A stretch of DNA of 29,373 nucleotides, from IMG/VR virus record IMGVR_UViG_3300046167_000302, positions 1 through 29,373 of that record; one strand, 5' to 3'. Shown piece after piece: positions 1-7,417 of the stretch. This DNA comes from a virus. The translations under genes and the position numbers were made by a program. Position 1 is the first letter of the stretch. The number at the start of each line of letters is the position of its first letter. Below the pieces are notes generated by a model. It saw only the letters and a list, made by a program, of their open reading frames with translations, did not search any database and was not told where the DNA came from.

Positions 1-348
1 ATTATTTTACAACCGATAGCAACAGAACAAAGTTTTAGCTTTATACCAAGAAGCCAAACTTATGACGCGTTATTTATCACAGGAGAATCTACAAACGTAA
101 CAACCGAAATAACTATTACAAGTTTTGCGAATGGCGATTACTACGATACAATCAATGCAACATTTGTTAATGGTTTATTCAATTTAGTAAACAACACTTT
201 TTACACTTTGGAACTAAAAAACGGAACTACAACAGTACATAAAGACAGAATATTCTGCACGAACCAAACGCCTGTAGTCAACTATTCAGTCAATGACGGA
301 CAATATACGTCTAACGTTTCAAATAACGAATTTATAATTTATGAGTAA
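1..348 (+). CDS. Pre-portal structural protein (5' end lies across the contig junction)
   Basis: The frame is open from base 1 to the TAA at 346-348, encoding 115 residues without a start. It begins IILQPIATEQSFSF and ends NNEFIIYE. It is beta-strand-rich and rich in Thr and Asn, as virion accessory proteins often are. The first codons appear to be at the far end of the window (ATG 29366, Met-Val). Joining with a two-base overlap gives MVIILQP..., and I recall MIILQP-type starts for small proteins just upstream of the portal in Bacteroidota phages. The stop overlaps the portal start (ATGAGTAA), so the two genes are probably translationally coupled. The exact role is unknown; a head accessory or connector protein is a guess. 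Confidence 0.7.
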   Translation: MILQPIATEQSFSFIPRSQTYDALFITGESTNVTTEITITSFANGDYYDTINATFVNGLFNLVNNTFYTLELKNGTTTVHKDRIFCTNQTPVVNYSVNDGQYTSNVSNNEFIIYE

Positions 349-2098
349 TAACATACACTTATTAGAATTAAGCACATACGAAGCACCTGTAATAACAGAA
401 AGTAAGCGCAACGATTGGGTTGAATACGGTGAAGACAACAACTACTACAATCACTTGATCAATATGTATACTAATAGCACAACAAATAATGCTATTATAA
501 ACAACATTACAAGATTGGTTTACGGTAAAGGCTTAAACGCAACAGATGCACAAGTAAAGCCGAATGACTATGCAGTAATGATGTCGTTGTTTAAGAAGCA
601 AGACGTTAGACAACTTGTAACAGACTTAAAACTACTTGGACAATGTGCAATGCAAGTTATATACTCTAAAGACCGTAAGAAGATTGTAAACACCCACCAC
701 ATACCTGTTCAGTTGTTAAGACCAGAGAAGTGTAACGAAGAAGGCAAAATAGAAGCTTACTATTATTCGGATAATTGGGAAGACGTTAAGAAATACCCAC
801 CAAAAAGAATTAGTGCTTTCGGTTGTTCAAAAGACGGACTTGAAATACTAATGGTAAAGCCTTATAGTGTAGGAATGAAATATTTCGCACTTGTAGACTA
901 TACAGGTGGCTTACCTTATTGTGCTTTAGAAGAAGACATAAGCACTTATCTTCGAAATGAAGTTTCTACAGGTTTTTCAGGCAGAAGCGTAATAAATTTT
1001 TCTAATGGTATACCTTCGGAATCCCAAATGCACGAAATAAAAGCAAAGGTTTTAAATCAACTTTCTGGACCAACAGGAGACAAGGTCATAATTTCTTTTA
1101 ACAATAACTCCGAATCAAAGACTACCGTTGACGCAATGCCTGTTAACGATGCACCAGACCTTTATTCAACTTTAAGCGAAGAATGTTTAAGAAAAATAAT
1201 GTTAGCGCATAACGTTACTTCGCCTTTACTTTTTGGTATTGCTTCAAGCAATGGCTTTAGTAGTAATTCAGACGAACTAAAAGACAGTTTTGCACTATTC
1301 AACAATATGGTAATTAAGCCAATGCAAGAACTTCTAATAGACGCATTTGACGAAATACTTGCTTACAACAACATAAGCTTGAACTTATACTTTAAGACAC
1401 TTAAACCGCTTGAGTTTGTAGAAATAGGTGTGCAAGTAGGAACAGAAGAACTTGAAGAAGAAACAGGCGTAGAATTAAGCAAAGACGAAGCAGCAGCAGA
1501 ACTTATTGCGTTAGGTGAAGACGCACACCCAGAATGGTTGTTACTTGACCAATATGAAGTAGACTACGACATAGACGAAGAAGAAAACGAAATGCTTAAT
1601 AAGGCGGTTAAATTAAATATGACTGACAAGCTTGTAAACCTTGTTTCTACAGGTTCAGCGTTTCCAAATGCAAAAAGTGGACAAGACAGAGTAATAGACG
1701 GTATTAAGTTTATTACACGTTATGTTTATGAAGGCGAAAGAAAAGAAGATAGCAGACCTTTTTGTAGAAATATGATGAAGGCAGACAAAATATATCGTAA
1801 AGAAGATATAATTAGAATGGGTACACAAGAAGTAAACAAAGGTTGGGGACCACGTGGCACAAATACTTATTCTATTTGGAAGTGGAAAGGTGGCGGAAAT
1901 TGTTACCACCGTTGGAATAAACAAATATATGTAAGTTTTGAAGGCACAGGAATAGACGTAAGAAGCCCAAAGGCAGCACGTATTGCAGTTAAGAAGGCAG
2001 AGAAATACGGATATAAAATAAGAAATAGCAAGTTAGTAAGTCAAAGACCTATTGATATGCCGAACCAAGGTTTTTTACCAAGTAACAAAAGACAATAA
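341..2098 (+). CDS. Portal protein with C-terminal accessory domain
   Basis: This 585-residue protein has the length and layout of a phage portal, the dodecameric ring at the capsid vertex through which DNA enters and leaves. Residues about 1-400 carry portal-like features: an opening beta region, the NNITRLVYGKG segment, and an acidic helical stem region. Residues about 430-585 form a separate Cys/Trp-rich domain with SRPFCRNMM, then GWGPRGTNTYSIWKWKGGG and CYHRWNKQIY. That domain resembles morphogenesis extensions attached to portal or MuF-like proteins; this is recalled similarity, not a search result. The start overlaps the upstream stop by eight bases. Unusually, the portal is separated from the terminase by the whole tail operon in this gene order. 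Confidence 0.8.
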   Translation: MSNNIHLLELSTYEAPVITESKRNDWVEYGEDNNYYNHLINMYTNSTTNNAIINNITRLVYGKGLNATDAQVKPNDYAVMMSLFKKQDVRQLVTDLKLLGQCAMQVIYSKDRKKIVNTHHIPVQLLRPEKCNEEGKIEAYYYSDNWEDVKKYPPKRISAFGCSKDGLEILMVKPYSVGMKYFALVDYTGGLPYCALEEDISTYLRNEVSTGFSGRSVINFSNGIPSESQMHEIKAKVLNQLSGPTGDKVIISFNNNSESKTTVDAMPVNDAPDLYSTLSEECLRKIMLAHNVTSPLLFGIASSNGFSSNSDELKDSFALFNNMVIKPMQELLIDAFDEILAYNNISLNLYFKTLKPLEFVEIGVQVGTEELEEETGVELSKDEAAAELIALGEDAHPEWLLLDQYEVDYDIDEEENEMLNKAVKLNMTDKLVNLVSTGSAFPNAKSGQDRVIDGIKFITRYVYEGERKEDSRPFCRNMMKADKIYRKEDIIRMGTQEVNKGWGPRGTNTYSIWKWKGGGNCYHRWNKQIYVSFEGTGIDVRSPKAARIAVKKAEKYGYKIRNSKLVSQRPIDMPNQGFLPSNKRQ

Positions 2099-2100
2099 GA

Positions 2101-2601
2101 ATGGCAAAAGCACTTTTAATTTCACGAAACGACGTAGTAAAGTTTACTTCTGTAAACGGCAATGTAGACGTAGACAAGTTTATTCAATACGTTTCTATAG
2201 CACAAGACATACACATTCAAGGTATGTTAGGAACAAGACTACTTGAAAAGATACAAGCAGACATAATTGCTGGAACTTTAGCTGATCCATATTTAAGCCT
2301 TCTTGTAACATACATTAAGCCTTGTCTTATACACGCAAGTATGTTAGAGTATTTGCCTTTTGCAGCTATTACAATAGGCAACAAAGGCGTATATAAACAC
2401 GGAGCAGAAAATAGCGAAACGGTAAGTAAAGACGAAATAGACTTTTTAATAGAACGTGAAAGAAAGACTTACGATCATTACAAAGAAAGGTTCATAGACT
2501 ACATTTGTCAAAACAGTACATTGTTTCCAGAATACAATGCAAATAGTGGAAGTGATATGTACCCAAATACTTACAATAATTTTACAGGTTGGGTGTTATG
2601 A
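2101..2601 (+). CDS. DUF6712-like protein, head-tail connector candidate
   Basis: This is a 166-residue, mainly helical protein starting two bases after the portal stop. The pattern SRNDVVKFTSVNGNVDVDKF, then IHIQGMLGTRLLEKI, IKPCLIHASMLEYLPFAAI and a terminal GWVL matches my memory of the DUF6712 family found in Bacteroidota phages and prophages next to portals. Its size and position fit a gp6-like connector that joins the portal to the tail, but that role is inferred from position. The gene ends in ATGA, overlapping the next small frame. Confidence 0.6.
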   Translation: MAKALLISRNDVVKFTSVNGNVDVDKFIQYVSIAQDIHIQGMLGTRLLEKIQADIIAGTLADPYLSLLVTYIKPCLIHASMLEYLPFAAITIGNKGVYKHGAENSETVSKDEIDFLIERERKTYDHYKERFIDYICQNSTLFPEYNANSGSDMYPNTYNNFTGWVL

Positions 2602-2702
2602 AGTACAAACCAAAAGCAAAAAACGTTAAACGTTTAGAACTATATTTAAAAAAATACTATGGCAGAAATACGGATAAGCCAATTAACGGCAAAGGCAAGT
2701 AA
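2598..2702 (+). CDS. Small basic protein, 34 residues, unknown
   Basis: A 34-residue frame starts at an ATG that overlaps the preceding stop as ATGA, the coupling used repeatedly in this genome. The product is strongly basic (MKYKPKAKNVKRLELYLKK...) and ends in GKGK. It overlaps the next gene by 44 bases, which is long and makes the assignment uncertain. It matches no family I recognise. It could be a real mini-protein or only a coupling frame that helps deliver ribosomes to 2659. Confidence 0.35.
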   Translation: MKYKPKAKNVKRLELYLKKYYGRNTDKPINGKGK

Positions 2703-3111
2703 TTTAGCAAGTACAGACGAATTTGCAATAGCTGAAGATGACGGTGCTGGTGGTTATGTTTCTAAAAAGATAACAGGCGCAGAATTAAAAGGCGGTCTTA
2801 CAGAGATTGAATTTAATACGCAATCTGCTACCTATACTTTGGTATTGTCAGACCAAAATAAAATGGTCGAAATAAATAACGCATCTGCTAATGAAATCAT
2901 AATACCTTTAAATAGCGCTGTCGCTTTTCCAATAGGCACACAAATTTTAGTGGCGCAACTTGGAACAGGTCAAACAAGCATAGGCAAGTCTGTAGGCGTT
3001 AATTTATACGCAGAAGGTAATAAGCTTAAAATTGTTGGGCAATATGGCATTGCAACATTAATTAAGAAAAGTACAGACCTTTGGTATGTAGCAGGAAATC
3101 TTGAAGCATAA
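2659..3111 (+). CDS. Beta-rich virion protein, putative tail-tip or fibre-associated
   Basis: This 150-residue protein opens with MAEIRISQLTAKAS, a start common in flavobacterial phage proteins next to adhesins. From about residue 60 it has a compact beta-strand domain (YTLVLSDQNKMVEINNASAN, then FPIGTQILVAQLGTGQ, closing with LWYVAGNLEA). This layout recurs in phage fibre and baseplate proteins, where the domain often sits before a receptor-binding module. It is followed without a gap by a LamG adhesin (TAATG overlap), which supports a role at the host-contact end of the virion. The precise function is not shown by the sequence. Confidence 0.55.
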   Translation: MAEIRISQLTAKASNLASTDEFAIAEDDGAGGYVSKKITGAELKGGLTEIEFNTQSATYTLVLSDQNKMVEINNASANEIIIPLNSAVAFPIGTQILVAQLGTGQTSIGKSVGVNLYAEGNKLKIVGQYGIATLIKKSTDLWYVAGNLEA

Positions 3112-3782
3112 TGTTAGTAAGTACGCACGGAATCATAGCGCAGTCTGAAAGTGGTACACCACCTTTTAGTAATACAAAGTCTATATTGCTTGACGGTGTT
3201 GATGACTATGTAAATATAAGTAATGCTATAACGTTAGTAGATGATTTTAGCATAAGTGCTTGGATAAAACCAAGTAATACAACGGATACTTATAATATGA
3301 TTTTAAGTTGTGGAAGTGTAGGTCCTTATTTTGCGGTAAGAAGCGGAGGTAAATTACATTTTTATTTATCGTCAACTTATGAAACAAACGCTGGTGTTAT
3401 TCAGCCTAATGTATGGTCGCACGTTGCAGTAACAAGAACAAGCGGAGTTTTACAATTATATATTAACGGTTCTGCATTTGGTTCGACAAGCACACAATCA
3501 AATGTGATAGGTTCTCAAACATACAACATAGGAAGATATGCGCCAACAAACGGATTTCAATTTACAGGCAACATAGACGAATTGGCTTTGTTTAATTCGG
3601 CTTTATCTGCAAGTGATGTATCTACTATATACAATAGCGGTGTGCCTAATGACATTAGCAATTTATCACCTTTGAGTTGGTGGCGTTTTGAAGGTAGTGG
3701 AACAACTGCAACAGATAGCGGAAGCGGAGGCAATAACGGAACATTAACAAACGGAGTAACAAGAAGCACAGACGTTCCTTAA
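3111..3782 (+). CDS. LamG-domain adhesin 1, putative receptor-binding protein
   Basis: This 223-residue protein is mostly one concanavalin-A-like LamG/laminin-G-3 domain (about residues 25-180). Visible signatures are LDGVDDYVNI, FSISAWIKP, WSHVAVTR, LQLYINGSAFG and FTGNIDELALFNSALSASDV. Such domains bind carbohydrate and are common in tail fibres of marine Bacteroidota phages. It is a paralogue of the next gene (3818): the domain order matches, and both end in R-(S/T)-TDVP. The start codon overlaps the preceding stop. It probably binds a surface polysaccharide on the host; the ligand cannot be read from the sequence. Confidence 0.8.
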   Translation: MLVSTHGIIAQSESGTPPFSNTKSILLDGVDDYVNISNAITLVDDFSISAWIKPSNTTDTYNMILSCGSVGPYFAVRSGGKLHFYLSSTYETNAGVIQPNVWSHVAVTRTSGVLQLYINGSAFGSTSTQSNVIGSQTYNIGRYAPTNGFQFTGNIDELALFNSALSASDVSTIYNSGVPNDISNLSPLSWWRFEGSGTTATDSGSGGNNGTLTNGVTRSTDVP

Positions 3783-3820
3783 ATGCAACAGAAACACGAA
3801 AAAAAAGTTATTTATATATG
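3781..3820 (+). promoter_or_regulatory. Putative phage late promoter L1 (LamG 2/lysis operon)
   Basis: AAATGCAACA lies at 3781-3790. After a 16-base spacer comes GTTATT at 3807-3812, then five bases and ATG at 3818. The same arrangement occurs at four other late operon starts. The 21 bases from 3792 to 3812 are identical to 18062-18082. Confidence 0.6.
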
Positions 3821-4684
3821 AGCAATACAATAGGTTTCGGACAAGCAGCAATAAATAATACTATTGACTACGGTCAAGGCGCAACAGACAATACGATAAA
3901 TTGGGGTAAAAGTCAAACGTTATCGCCCAGCGGTGAAACTAACATAACAGGAACGCCAAGTACACCAAGCTTCAGCAATGTAAATTCATTTAGCTTTGAC
4001 GGAGTTGATGACTACTTTTTAGTGCCTAACACAAGCGGTTTAAGTTTTGGTAATGGTACTACAGATTCGCCTTTTAGTATTTCTGCTTGGGTTAAAATAG
4101 GACAAACAACTGCACAAGGTATTGTGACAAAATATGGTTCAAGTAGTAGTACAAGAGAATATTTATTTTATACTACAGGAGGCAAATTAAGATTGTTGTT
4201 TATAGATGCGTCAAATGGTGCTAATAATTTTGCTACAGGAACGACAACTCTATCTACTAATACTTGGTATCACGTAGCTTGTACTTATGACGGTAGAGGT
4301 GGCTCAACTGCATACAATGGTATGACTTTATATATTAATGGAGTGGCAGAATCAGTAACAACAAGTGGTGGATCATATACTGCAATGTCAAACACAAGTC
4401 AATCTGTAGAGATTGGTAAATATTCAACTAACGAACTTTTGGGCAATGTTGACGAAACGGCTATTTTCACAACAGAGTTATCGCAAAGCGACATAACTGC
4501 AATATATAACAACGGAGAACCACAAAGCCTTGACGCATACTCACCATTTGTTTGGTTCAGACTTGGTGACAATGCAACGTGGAATGGTGCAACGTGGACA
4601 ATGACAAGCGTAGGTACAGATACACGAATAGCAAGGTCTATCAATATGATTGAAGCCAATAGAACAACAGACGTACCAACATAA
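3818..4684 (+). CDS. LamG-domain adhesin 2 with 11-residue N-terminal repeats
   Basis: This is a 288-residue protein. Residues 4-36 are three imperfect 11-residue repeats (TIGFGQAAINN, TIDYGQGATDN, TINWGKSQTLS), probably a virion attachment or trimer-forming segment. Residues about 55-230 form a LamG lectin-like domain with FSFDGVDDYF, FSISAWVKI, WYHVACTYDG, MTLYINGVAES and LGNVDETAIFTTELS. It resembles adhesin 1, so the pair probably arose by tandem duplication and diverged in the loops that would bind glycans. The start is fixed by a late-promoter motif directly upstream. Likely role: receptor binding at the tail tip. Confidence 0.8.
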   Translation: MSNTIGFGQAAINNTIDYGQGATDNTINWGKSQTLSPSGETNITGTPSTPSFSNVNSFSFDGVDDYFLVPNTSGLSFGNGTTDSPFSISAWVKIGQTTAQGIVTKYGSSSSTREYLFYTTGGKLRLLFIDASNGANNFATGTTTLSTNTWYHVACTYDGRGGSTAYNGMTLYINGVAESVTTSGGSYTAMSNTSQSVEIGKYSTNELLGNVDETAIFTTELSQSDITAIYNNGEPQSLDAYSPFVWFRLGDNATWNGATWTMTSVGTDTRIARSINMIEANRTTDVPT

Positions 4685-4696
4685 AAACGAATAACA

Positions 4697-4954
4697 ATGA
4701 GTACAAAACAAGCAGAAACATACGCAACAATTAACATAGCAGACTTGCCTTTAATTGACTTTGCACAAATCGGAGAAACATCCGAAAACACGATACGCAA
4801 ATCTTTAGACGAATCTGAGTTTGTCATTAAGTACAATGCAGTACCTACCTTTATAAGCGATGGTAGCGTTGAAATTTTACAAGCAATGACTCACGCTGAA
4901 GCTTTATTGCTTATGGCATCGGCAGAATGGTCAGAGCCTATACCTGTAGAATAA
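4697..4954 (+). CDS. Small conserved-type phage protein, 85 residues, unknown
   Basis: The 85-residue product starts 12 bases after adhesin 2. It has no signal peptide or membrane segment. The sequence (for example TYATINIADLPLIDFAQIGE and TPSFIS-like PTFISDGS) is of a kind I associate with genes between fibres and holins in flavobacterial phages, but no function is known to me. It ends in TAATG, overlapping the next small gene, so the run from 3818 to 7386 is tightly coupled. Confidence 0.6.
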   Translation: MSTKQAETYATINIADLPLIDFAQIGETSENTIRKSLDESEFVIKYNAVPTFISDGSVEILQAMTHAEALLLMASAEWSEPIPVE

Positions 4955-5106
4955 TGCATACGAAAGTTTTAGCAATATTATATTTCGTGTTTGGCTACAT
5001 TGCAGCCTTTGGAATGTTCTACGATAATACTTTTCACGTAAAGGCTATTGGGTGCTTTCTTGCAATTTACCTAACCTACCAACTTACCGAACAACTTGAA
5101 CAATGA
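4954..5106 (+). CDS. Two-helix membrane mini-protein upstream of holin
   Basis: A 50-residue protein whose ATG overlaps the preceding stop and whose stop overlaps the holin start (ATGA). It contains two hydrophobic stretches, VLAILYFVFGYIAAFGMF and AIGCFLAIYLTYQL, separated by a short polar turn (YDNTFHVK), and ends in a charged tail. This is the topology of a small inner-membrane hairpin. Given its place directly before the holin it may be an antiholin or an accessory pinholin. That role is inferred; the membrane character is visible. Confidence 0.6.
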   Translation: MHTKVLAILYFVFGYIAAFGMFYDNTFHVKAIGCFLAIYLTYQLTEQLEQ

Positions 5107-5576
5107 AAACACAGTTACTTTTGCTAACAACTAAACTAAAACTATATTCAATGCAATTATTCGCTATTGTTAGCAGCTTCTTTTTGCCTATATCTGGCAT
5201 ACTTATTCTTATCGGTGTTTCTGTAATTGTTGACACTATCACAGGCGTTTGGAAATCTAAAAAATTAGGAACGCCAATTACGTCAAGAAAATTAAGTGCA
5301 GTAATTTCTAAAATACTTTTGTATGAAGTTACCGTAATGCTATTTTACCTAATAGACTATTTTATTATCAACGACATAGTGTTAACATTTTTTTCTGTTG
5401 AGCTGCTGATCACTAAAATACTTGCTTTAGTTTTAGTATCAATCGAAGTCATAAGTCTTAACGAAAATATAAAAGCGGTAAAAAATGTGGATTTATGGAC
5501 TGCACTTAAGAACCTATTTGCAAGAGCAAAAGAAGTTACGCAAGACTTTAAAGACATAAATGCGAAAGATAAATAA
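5103..5576 (+). CDS. Phage holin (holin 4/TcdE-like type)
   Basis: The 157-residue membrane protein has about four hydrophobic segments: LFAIVSSFFLPISGILILIG, a segment around VSVIVDTITGVW, VMLFYLIDYFIINDIV and LVLVSIEVISL. A charged C-terminal tail (ARAKEVTQDFKDINAKDK) follows. The DTITGVWKSKK loop is typical of the phage holin 4/toxin-secretion family. Holins make inner-membrane holes that time lysis and release the endolysin. The gene overlaps the amidase gene by 17 bases, forming the core of the lysis cassette. Confidence 0.85.
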   Translation: MKTQLLLLTTKLKLYSMQLFAIVSSFFLPISGILILIGVSVIVDTITGVWKSKKLGTPITSRKLSAVISKILLYEVTVMLFYLIDYFIINDIVLTFFSVELLITKILALVLVSIEVISLNENIKAVKNVDLWTALKNLFARAKEVTQDFKDINAKDK

Positions 5577-5973
5577 AATCATAATTCATTGCTCTGCTAC
5601 GCCAGAAGGTAGACATCACGATGTTGCAGACATTAGAAGGTGGCACTTAAAAAGAGGTTTTAACGACATAGGCTACCATTTTCTCATTAAGTTAAACGGT
5701 GAAATTTCTGTCGGAAGACCGATTACAAGACAAGGCGCACATTGTTCTGGACAAAATAGAGGTTCAATAGGTATTTGTTACGTAGGTGGTATGTCAAAAG
5801 ATATGAAGAAAGCTAAAGATACACGAACACAAGCACAGAAAGACAGTCTTATAAAACTTATGCACGAACTAATTTATAAGTATAACAAAGATATGACGAT
5901 TCACGGACACAACGAATATGCTAATAAAGCTTGTCCAAGTTTTAACGTACAAGAAGAATATGCGAATTTATAG
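5560..5973 (+). CDS. N-acetylmuramoyl-L-alanine amidase endolysin (T7 lysozyme type)
   Basis: This 137-residue Amidase_2-family enzyme cleaves the bond between muramic acid and L-alanine in peptidoglycan. The zinc ligands are visible as His10 (HCSAT), His117 and Cys125 (HGHNEYANKACPSF), with the H-to-C spacing of eight seen in T7 lysozyme. Lys123, two before the zinc cysteine, matches the T7 catalytic lysine, and GYHF supplies the conserved tyrosine. The SIGICYVGG strand is also typical. There is no signal peptide, so it needs the holin for access to the wall. The length matches single-domain phage amidases. Confidence 0.93.
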   Translation: MRKINKIIIHCSATPEGRHHDVADIRRWHLKRGFNDIGYHFLIKLNGEISVGRPITRQGAHCSGQNRGSIGICYVGGMSKDMKKAKDTRTQAQKDSLIKLMHELIYKYNKDMTIHGHNEYANKACPSFNVQEEYANL

Positions 5974-6358
5974 TCTTATTTGCGTTCTAACGCTATTTAG
6001 TTGCTCTGCTAACTATCACTACCAAAAGGCACTAAAGAAAGGCTTAAAACCTCTTATTTCAAGCGACACGATAAGAATAGCAACTATTGATTCTGTGCCT
6101 ATTGTTGTTCACGACACTATTGTATACGAAAAATACTTTAGTAGTAAGGACACTATAGTACACTATGAGAACGTATTTGTGCCTAAAACAAGGTTAGAAA
6201 CACGAATAGAATACAAGATACACAGAGACACTATAAGATACGAAACACGTGTAGAAGTACAGAAAGCAAAAGCAAGTAAACAACCTAATTACTTACTATG
6301 GGTGTTTTTGATCGTTCTTGTTTTAGCAGCTATGCAGTTAATTAAAAAGTTTCTATGA
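5960..6358 (+). CDS. Unimolecular spanin (u-spanin) candidate
   Basis: I chose the ATG at 5960 rather than an upstream ATG at 5918. From 5960 the protein begins with a lipoprotein signal, MRIYSLICVLTLFSC, with a lipobox LFSC and the lipidated cysteine at residue 15. The middle is predicted beta-rich, with four DTI motifs (SDTI, HDTI, KDTI, RDTI). The last 22 residues are a transmembrane helix (YLLWVFLIVLVLAAMQLI) with a basic end, KKF. An outer-membrane lipoprotein anchor plus an inner-membrane C-terminal helix is the defining layout of u-spanins such as T1 gp11, which fuse the two membranes in the last step of lysis. Its place after holin and endolysin supports this. Confidence 0.8.
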   Translation: MRIYSLICVLTLFSCSANYHYQKALKKGLKPLISSDTIRIATIDSVPIVVHDTIVYEKYFSSKDTIVHYENVFVPKTRLETRIEYKIHRDTIRYETRVEVQKAKASKQPNYLLWVFLIVLVLAAMQLIKKFL

Positions 6359-7386
6359 ACAAACGTTACAGACTTACACCAGACGAAGCCGAAATACTAT
6401 TTAGATATAGAGGCTTAAAAGCAGCAAGTGAAGAAGCTCGTGTAGATATTGAAAGCGTTAAGCACGGTTGGTTAAAAACTAAACAAGCAAGTCTATTCTT
6501 TAAGAACCCATTACATAAAAACGAAGCAGAAAACAAGTTAGAAGAATTAAGTAAAAAGCTTGTAGAAGATTTAAAACAATTTGCGCCTAAATTTCCTAAA
6601 TTAGTACGCACCGAAAAAACGAAAGACTATTTATTAGTAATTGACCCAGCAGACATACACATAGGTAAACTTGCAGATTCATTTGAAACAGGTGAAGACT
6701 ACAACAACCAAATTGCCGTTAAACGTGTCAAAGAAGGCGTACAAGGCATTTTAAACAAAGCGCAAGGCTTTCCTATTGATAAAATTTTATTTATCGGTGG
6801 TAACGATATTCTACACATAGACACACCAAGCAGAACCACGACTTCTGGCACAAATCAAGACACTACAGAAATGTGGTATCGAAATTTCTTAATAGCTAAA
6901 CAATTATATGTAGATATTTTGCTTCAGTTGATCGCAGTAGCAGACGTTCATTTTACATTTAACCCAAGTAATCACGACTACCAAACAGGCTTTTTTTTAG
7001 CAGACGTAATAAAAACGCACTTCAGAAACTGCAAAAACATAAGCTTTGACTGTTCAATATCACACAGAAAAGGTTATAAATACGGACAAAACTTAATAGG
7101 CACTACACACGGAGACGGAGCAAAGCACCAAGATTTACCGTTGCTTATGGCACAAGAATTTGCAGTAGAATGGTCTGAAACTAAACACAGGTACGTTTAC
7201 ACGCACCACGTACATCACAAAACAAGCAAAGATTTTATAGGCGTAACCGTAGAAAGCTTACGTTCACCTTCTGGCACAGATTCTTGGCATCATAAAAAAG
7301 GCTACCAACACGCACCAAAAGCCGTAGAAGGCTTTATTCATCACCGTGAAAACGGACAAGTAGCAAGACTTACACACCTTTTCTAA
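6355..7386 (+). CDS. Calcineurin-like metallophosphoesterase
   Basis: This is a 343-residue protein. Residues about 1-75 are charged and helical and might form a small HTH. Residues about 95-343 carry metallophosphoesterase motifs in order: DPADIHIGK (D-x-H), GGNDILHID (GNxxD-like), NPSNHD (GNHD-like), GTTHGDG (GHxD-like) and THHVHH (GHxH-like). The metal ligands are therefore present. The substrate is unknown; nucleotides, RNA ends or DNA are all possible. It overlaps the spanin stop by four bases (ATGA) and is the last gene before an AT-rich terminator, so it is co-expressed with lysis genes although nothing shows that it acts in lysis. Confidence 0.75.
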   Translation: MNKRYRLTPDEAEILFRYRGLKAASEEARVDIESVKHGWLKTKQASLFFKNPLHKNEAENKLEELSKKLVEDLKQFAPKFPKLVRTEKTKDYLLVIDPADIHIGKLADSFETGEDYNNQIAVKRVKEGVQGILNKAQGFPIDKILFIGGNDILHIDTPSRTTTSGTNQDTTEMWYRNFLIAKQLYVDILLQLIAVADVHFTFNPSNHDYQTGFFLADVIKTHFRNCKNISFDCSISHRKGYKYGQNLIGTTHGDGAKHQDLPLLMAQEFAVEWSETKHRYVYTHHVHHKTSKDFIGVTVESLRSPSGTDSWHHKKGYQHAPKAVEGFIHHRENGQVARLTHLF

Positions 7387-7416
7387 AGTTTTTTTGTTAA
7401 AAACGTAACTTTTTTT
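7385..7416 (+). terminator. AT-rich terminator after the lysis operon
   Basis: AAAGTT (7385-7390) pairs with AACTTT (7407-7412). Inside, TTTTT (7391-7395) can pair with AAAAA (7399-7403). A run of seven T follows at 7410-7416. The stem is weak because it has almost no GC. Confidence 0.4.
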
Positions 7417-7417
7417 G

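Noticed and set aside
2052-2246. Open frame of 64 codons across the portal/connector junction
   Set aside because: It overlaps two well-supported genes in another frame, has a basic, low-quality composition and no coupling signal.
4573-4598. Repeated GCAACGTGGA in adhesin 2
   Set aside because: Two short copies encode a local T-W repeat (ATWNGATW); too small to be a meaningful repeat element.
3111-4684. Diversity-generating retroelement acting on the LamG genes
   Set aside because: No reverse transcriptase gene and no template/variable repeat pair are present in the window.
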